From a bacterium (GTDB taxonomy: Bacteria > Eremiobacterota > Eremiobacteria > Baltobacterales > Baltobacteraceae), in assembly GCA_021781095.1 (NCBI GenBank), contig JAJXXM010000147.1, forward strand, positions 1 through 8,313: a DNA stretch of 8,313 bases, given 5' to 3'. The translations under genes and the position numbers were made by a program. Numbering within the stretch: the stretch's first letter is position 1; each line of letters opens with the position of its first letter. The notes under the pieces were generated by a model. That model was not told the origin of the DNA, made no database searches, and saw only the letters and a list, made by a program, of their open reading frames with translations. Positions 6,189 to 8,313 of this stretch are shown piece after piece.

Positions 6189-6743
6189 TCAGGCAGGAAC
6201 GTACGAAAGCTTGACCGCGTCCTCGCCGACACGATTGGTGCCGACGAGTCGGAGTGGGGGGCGAGCACCGGCGAAGTACGGTTTGCCGCGACCAAGAACA
6301 AACGGACGAAAGTAGAGATGATACTCGTCGATAAGACCGAGGTCTGTGAGACTCGCGGCTAGATCGGGCCCGGCAATTTCGATCACGCCGTCGACCTCCG
6401 TCTTCAGCCGACGGACGAAGGCTTCGAGATCGTCGCCGACAAGCGTAGCGTTGGCGCCGACCGACCGCAGCGTGCGTGATGCAACCCATTTCGGTTGCCC
6501 CCGCCACGCCTTTGCGAACTCGTGCTCGGCCGCGTCCCACTCCAGACGATCCTCGTCCCAATAGCGCATTACCTCGTACATGCGACGGCCGTACAGCATG
6601 CCCGCAAGTTTACGAACGTGATCGACCCAATAACGAAAGAGTGCAATGCCCGGTGGTGCGTGAAGCGGCGGCTCGAGCTCGCCATTAATGCCGGCAACGT
6701 AGCCGTCGAGGGACTGCATCATTCCAAAGACGATCTTTCCCAT
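6189..6743 (-). CDS. Dihydrofolate-reductase-fold oxidoreductase (RibD_C / YyaP type)
   Basis: Encodes 184 residues, the normal length for stand-alone RibD C-terminal domain proteins, which share the NAD(P)H-binding fold of dihydrofolate reductase. The ATG at 6743 is chosen because GGAGG lies 9 nt upstream and MGKIVFGMMQSLDGYVA is the family opening; in-frame starts at 6773 and 6764 lack this support. Motifs in order: SLDGYVAG (11-18), LYGRRMYEVM (50-59), KWVASRTL (85-92), IEIAGPDLAASL (121-132, the cofactor glycine loop), GLIDEYHLYFRPFVLGRGKPYF (136-157), and the usual ending LSYVPA. The family includes riboflavin-pathway reductases and many uncharacterised enzymes; no riboflavin genes are near, so the substrate is unknown. 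A MarR-like regulator lies 148 nt upstream on the same strand and may control it. Codons are less GC-biased than in the amidase or lipoprotein genes. Confidence 0.93.
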   Translation of the reverse strand: MGKIVFGMMQSLDGYVAGINGELEPPLHAPPGIALFRYWVDHVRKLAGMLYGRRMYEVMRYWDEDRLEWDAAEHEFAKAWRGQPKWVASRTLRSVGANATLVGDDLEAFVRRLKTEVDGVIEIAGPDLAASLTDLGLIDEYHLYFRPFVLGRGKPYFAGARPPLRLVGTNRVGEDAVKLSYVPA

Positions 6744-6891
6744 GTTCTCGCACCTCCGACGCATTAGGTCCAAGTGTTCGAAGCTATTTCATCCGCTATG
6801 CCTTCGTTGAACGCCCTTTTCAAGGAGCTGTCCGCGGACGCTTTCTCTCAGCGGGAGTGGCTGGAATCGGAATCGCAAGAGAATATTGTGC
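6744..6891. other. 148-nt spacer between MarR-like gene and reductase
   Basis: This stretch is relatively AT-rich: a hand count of 6781-6840 gives 32 G or C of 60. On the minus strand TTGAAA and CATAGC are spaced 17 nt apart and could be a weak promoter for the reductase, so the enzyme may not depend on read-through from the regulator gene. No clear palindrome or terminator was found. Confidence 0.3.
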
Positions 6892-7353
6892 CTATTCGCC
6901 GGTGGGGTGAGCCCCACGGTTGGGAAGCGGGATCGGAAAGTTTGCGAGCCCATCCGGGAGATCGGCAACGAGACGCTCCAGGGACGTCCGCAACAACGCA
7001 ATGTCCGTACCATAACGTGCGGTCCAATCGCGCTCGAGTTCGGCCGCAACGGCGGACCATCTCGGCAGCAAAGCAGAACCCCGCGCCGTCAGTCGAATAC
7101 GCTCTGCGTCGCCGTGCAACGTTTTCTCGACCCATCCGTGGCGTTCCATACACGCGACCATGCTTTTCATCGCCGCATTCGACAGCCCTGACCGCGAGAG
7201 TAGTTCCGGCATGGTCACGCCATCGCCGTCGACGAATTGCAACACGTTCGACCACATCGCAAGCGACGGGGCTTGCGGCGGCATCTTGCTTTCGAATTCG
7301 ACGGCAAATGCGACGAGCGCGCGAGACAACAGGACCGATAACGGTAATTCCAT
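6892..7353 (-). CDS. MarR-like winged helix-turn-helix transcriptional regulator
   Basis: Encodes 153 residues, normal for MarR proteins, which bind DNA as dimers and often respond to small aromatic ligands or oxidants. After an N-terminal dimerisation helix (MELPLSVLLSRALVAFAVEF), MWSNVLQFVDGDGVTMPELLSRSGLSNAAMKSMVACMERHGWVEK carries the helix-turn-helix; the recognition helix is in the SNAAMKSMVACMERHGW part. The wing follows in AERIRLTARGSALLPRWSAV, with the T-xx-G turn usual in MarR. The C-terminal half is helical, ending in PIPLPNRG. The ATG at 7353 has an AAGG element 8 nt upstream. It precedes the reductase gene on the same strand, so local control of that gene is plausible. It could instead belong to a related PadR- or GntR-like winged-helix group; assignment rests on pattern only. 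Confidence 0.82.
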   Translation of the reverse strand: MELPLSVLLSRALVAFAVEFESKMPPQAPSLAMWSNVLQFVDGDGVTMPELLSRSGLSNAAMKSMVACMERHGWVEKTLHGDAERIRLTARGSALLPRWSAVAAELERDWTARYGTDIALLRTSLERLVADLPDGLANFPIPLPNRGAHPTGE

Positions 7354-7493
7354 TCGGCGTACCTTAGGTGCGGGGCCGTCAGCGCCTTCCGGCCGTCGTT
7401 AAGCGGAGTTCCCGCCCAGGCATGGTGCAGATGTCACAGGAGCATCGAGCGATTTAGCCTCGGAATCGGTAGGCGGCGAGAGCCAACGACAAA
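7354..7493. other. Region upstream of the MarR-like gene, no gene seen
   Basis: This stretch holds the presumed promoter and operator region of the MarR-like gene. GGCCGTC occurs twice as a direct repeat (7374-7380 and 7391-7397), 17 bp apart start to start. ACCTTAGGT (7361-7369) is a near-palindrome that also contains the ribosome binding site. No confident -35/-10 pair could be assigned and no ORF is credible here. Confidence 0.3.
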
Positions 7494-7530
7494 AACGCGG
7501 CCATCGGCAATACCTATCCGAGCACGTAGC
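7494..7530 (+). repeat. 37-bp direct repeat, copy B (orphan 3' end of a beta-helix gene)
   Basis: Matches 5478-5514 at 36 of 37 bases in the same orientation. It still reads NAAIGNTYPST followed by TAG. The frame upstream is closed by a TAG at 7470-7472, only a few codons before, so this copy is not attached to a gene. It is either a displaced gene end left by an insertion or the only surviving scrap of a second beta-helix gene. It lies 14 bp from the antitoxin stop codon. Confidence 0.93.
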
Positions 7531-7544
7531 TACCGACGAAACGG

Positions 7545-7877
7545 TTATACAAGTTCGCGCACGAGCAGTTGCCCGGTGCCGTGCTGCATCGTGATTTCGA
7601 CATCGACATTGAGTTTTTTAAGGACATCGAGCAATCGTTCCACCGAAAAGGTCCGCCCCTGACCGCGAGAAATTCGGGAAACGTCGGGCTGCGTCAGGCC
7701 TATGAACTCTGCCGCCGCGGTTTGATTCAGCTTGCGAGTTTTGATTTCGCGATTGATCGCGCGCATGAGGGCCGCCTTGAGCCGGCGCTCTTCGGGGTTT
7801 CCCAAATCAAGGTCGGCGAAAACGTTTCCGCTTCCGACTTCGAACTCAACTTCGCGTTCGTTACTTTTGCTTTGCAT
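7545..7877 (-). CDS. XRE-family antitoxin of a type II toxin-antitoxin pair
   Basis: Encodes 110 residues. NVFADLDLGNPEERRLKAALMRAI (18-41) is the characteristic lead-in of the COG5606-type XRE antitoxins. LNQTAAAEFIGLTQPDVSRISRG (50-72) is the helix-turn-helix, and FSVERLLDVLKKLNVDVEITM (77-97) the helix and strand that follow it. Such proteins neutralise the partner toxin and repress their own operon. The ATG at 7877 lies inside the toxin gene, with GAGGG 6 nt upstream; the two frames overlap by 17 nt, which suggests translational coupling. The C-terminal tail GTGQLLVRELV is somewhat longer than the core needs. The toxin-first order is the higBA-like arrangement. The stop is 14 bp from repeat copy B. 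Confidence 0.93.
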   Translation of the reverse strand: MQSKSNEREVEFEVGSGNVFADLDLGNPEERRLKAALMRAINREIKTRKLNQTAAAEFIGLTQPDVSRISRGQGRTFSVERLLDVLKKLNVDVEITMQHGTGQLLVRELV

Positions 7878-8226
7878 GATGTTCCCTCGCCCATTTCAGG
7901 CGTTGTTCGACCCGGTCGAGATCGGTCTTCGGAGTAGAGTCCCCTTCTTTCGATTTTTTCTTGAATGCGTCGAGGACGTAGACCACGTCGCCAATTTTCG
8001 TGGTGTATACGGTGCGATAGGTTGCGCCATCTTCGTCGTCGCTCTTGATTTCAAAGACACCGCTGAGGTTGCCGTGGAGCGGATCCGCGTTGTCCGGAGT
8101 TTCTCCGCGCTGCACCTGCTCCAGCGCGTAGCCGACCTCGTCCTGAACGTCCTCTGGCATCTCCTTGAGGTCGCGCTTCGCCGAGGCGACCCAGACGATG
8201 GGTTTAACCCTGCGTGCCTCAGGCAC
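7861..8226 (-). CDS. RelE/HigB-like toxin, phage Gp49 family
   Basis: Encodes 121 residues, typical for COG4679 (Gp49-like) toxins, which have the RelE/ParE fold and generally act as mRNA interferases. PIVWVASAKRDLKEMPEDV (9-27) is the usual opening. VGYALEQVQRGETPDNADPLHG (31-52) and GVFEIKSDDEDGATYRTVYT (56-75) carry the core, with the conserved LxGxxSGVFEI pattern. IGDVVYVLDAFKKKSKEG (78-95) and TPKTDLDRVEQRLKWA (98-113) complete it; the KKKSK cluster is typical of active members. The start is a GTG at 8226, the only in-frame start that fits the family N-terminus; its ribosome binding site is poor, consistent with low expression. The gene is intact, with no frameshift. A perfect palindrome covers its first codons. 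Confidence 0.95.
   Translation of the reverse strand: MPEARRVKPIVWVASAKRDLKEMPEDVQDEVGYALEQVQRGETPDNADPLHGNLSGVFEIKSDDEDGATYRTVYTTKIGDVVYVLDAFKKKSKEGDSTPKTDLDRVEQRLKWAREHHAKQK
8214..8226. promoter_or_regulatory. Perfect 13-nt palindrome ending on the toxin start codon
   Basis: GTGCCT-C-AGGCAC is symmetrical about 8220. On the coding strand its first three bases are the toxin GTG start. XRE antitoxins commonly bind palindromes in their own promoter region, so this is a candidate operator. In RNA it could also form a small GUGC/GCAC hairpin that hides the start codon. Both are inference. Confidence 0.45.
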
Positions 8227-8243
8227 AATATAGCACTTTTAGC

Positions 8244-8272
8244 ATAATCTGTCACTCCATAGCGGGATTCAA
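8244..8272 (-). promoter_or_regulatory. Sigma70-type promoter for the toxin-antitoxin operon
   Basis: On the minus strand TTGAAT (8272-8267) and GATTAT (8249-8244) are separated by exactly 17 nt and match the -35 and -10 consensus at 4 of 6 and 4 of 6 positions. Transcription would begin near 8237, giving a leader of only about 11 nt before the GTG at 8226. The palindrome at 8214-8226 would lie just downstream of the start site. Bases 8273-8313 beyond it show no recognisable gene. Confidence 0.5.
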
Positions 8273-8313
8273 GGATGCCATCGCGTCCTTCATCACTTAT
8301 CCCAATCGTCGGG

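Noticed and set aside
6013..6561. 182-codon minus-strand frame overlapping the reductase
   Set aside because: Out of frame with a convincing RibD_C protein and shows Arg/Ser-rich shadow composition.
5478..7530. Classical insertion sequence or composite transposon between the repeats
   Set aside because: No transposase and no terminal inverted repeats were found, and a 37-bp repeat is too long for an ordinary target-site duplication.
7896..8255. 119-codon minus-strand frame starting at an ATG at 8255, ahead of the toxin
   Set aside because: It runs in a different frame through the toxin gene and yields Arg/Ser/Thr-rich shadow sequence; the ATG lies inside the predicted promoter spacer.

Overview
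The window looks like chromosomal DNA of a high-GC bacterium. Coding strands are rich in GCG, CGC, TCG and GATCG-type codons, GTG starts occur, and there are many long antisense shadow ORFs. The order rpsR-rplI-lonC on one strand, with a LonC-type Lon protease after L9, recalls Clostridia/Terrabacteria-type genomes. The overall codon style would also suit an uncultivated lineage such as Eremiobacterota/WPS-2 or Armatimonadota. This placement is inference; no taxonomic marker here decides it.

Layout. Bases 1-1650 hold a minus-strand housekeeping operon: a sigma70-like promoter (1599-1627), a structured leader of about 180 nt, rpsR (S18), rplI (L9) and the first 229 codons of a LonC-like protease, which runs off the left edge. 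Bases 1663-3138 (minus) encode an amidase-signature hydrolase close to the NylA type. It is divergent from a RimJ/RimL-type GNAT acetyltransferase (3223-3762, plus). Bases 3873-5513 (plus) encode a secreted, cysteine-rich right-handed beta-helix lipoprotein with a strong ribosome binding site and an inverted repeat upstream.

Bases 5515-7493 form a block with three minus-strand genes: a small secreted beta-rich protein, a RibD_C/YyaP-type dihydrofolate-reductase-fold enzyme, and a MarR-like regulator upstream of the enzyme. The block is bracketed by a near-perfect 37-bp direct repeat (5478-5514 and 7494-7530, 36 of 37 identical). The repeat contains the last 11 codons and the stop of the beta-helix gene. 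The reductase/MarR part also looks lower in GC than the left half. This is the most unusual structure in the window and resembles an insertion at the 3' end of a gene, although no recombinase is present.

Bases 7545-8226 (minus), directly outside the second repeat copy, hold a toxin-first type II toxin-antitoxin pair: a RelE/HigB-like Gp49-family toxin followed by an overlapping XRE antitoxin. It has a recognisable promoter and a perfect 13-nt palindrome ending on the toxin start codon. No rRNA, tRNA, CRISPR array, transposase or integrase was seen. I found no clearly new multi-gene system. The repeat-bracketed block, the rpsR leader and the operator-like dyads are the points that merit follow-up.
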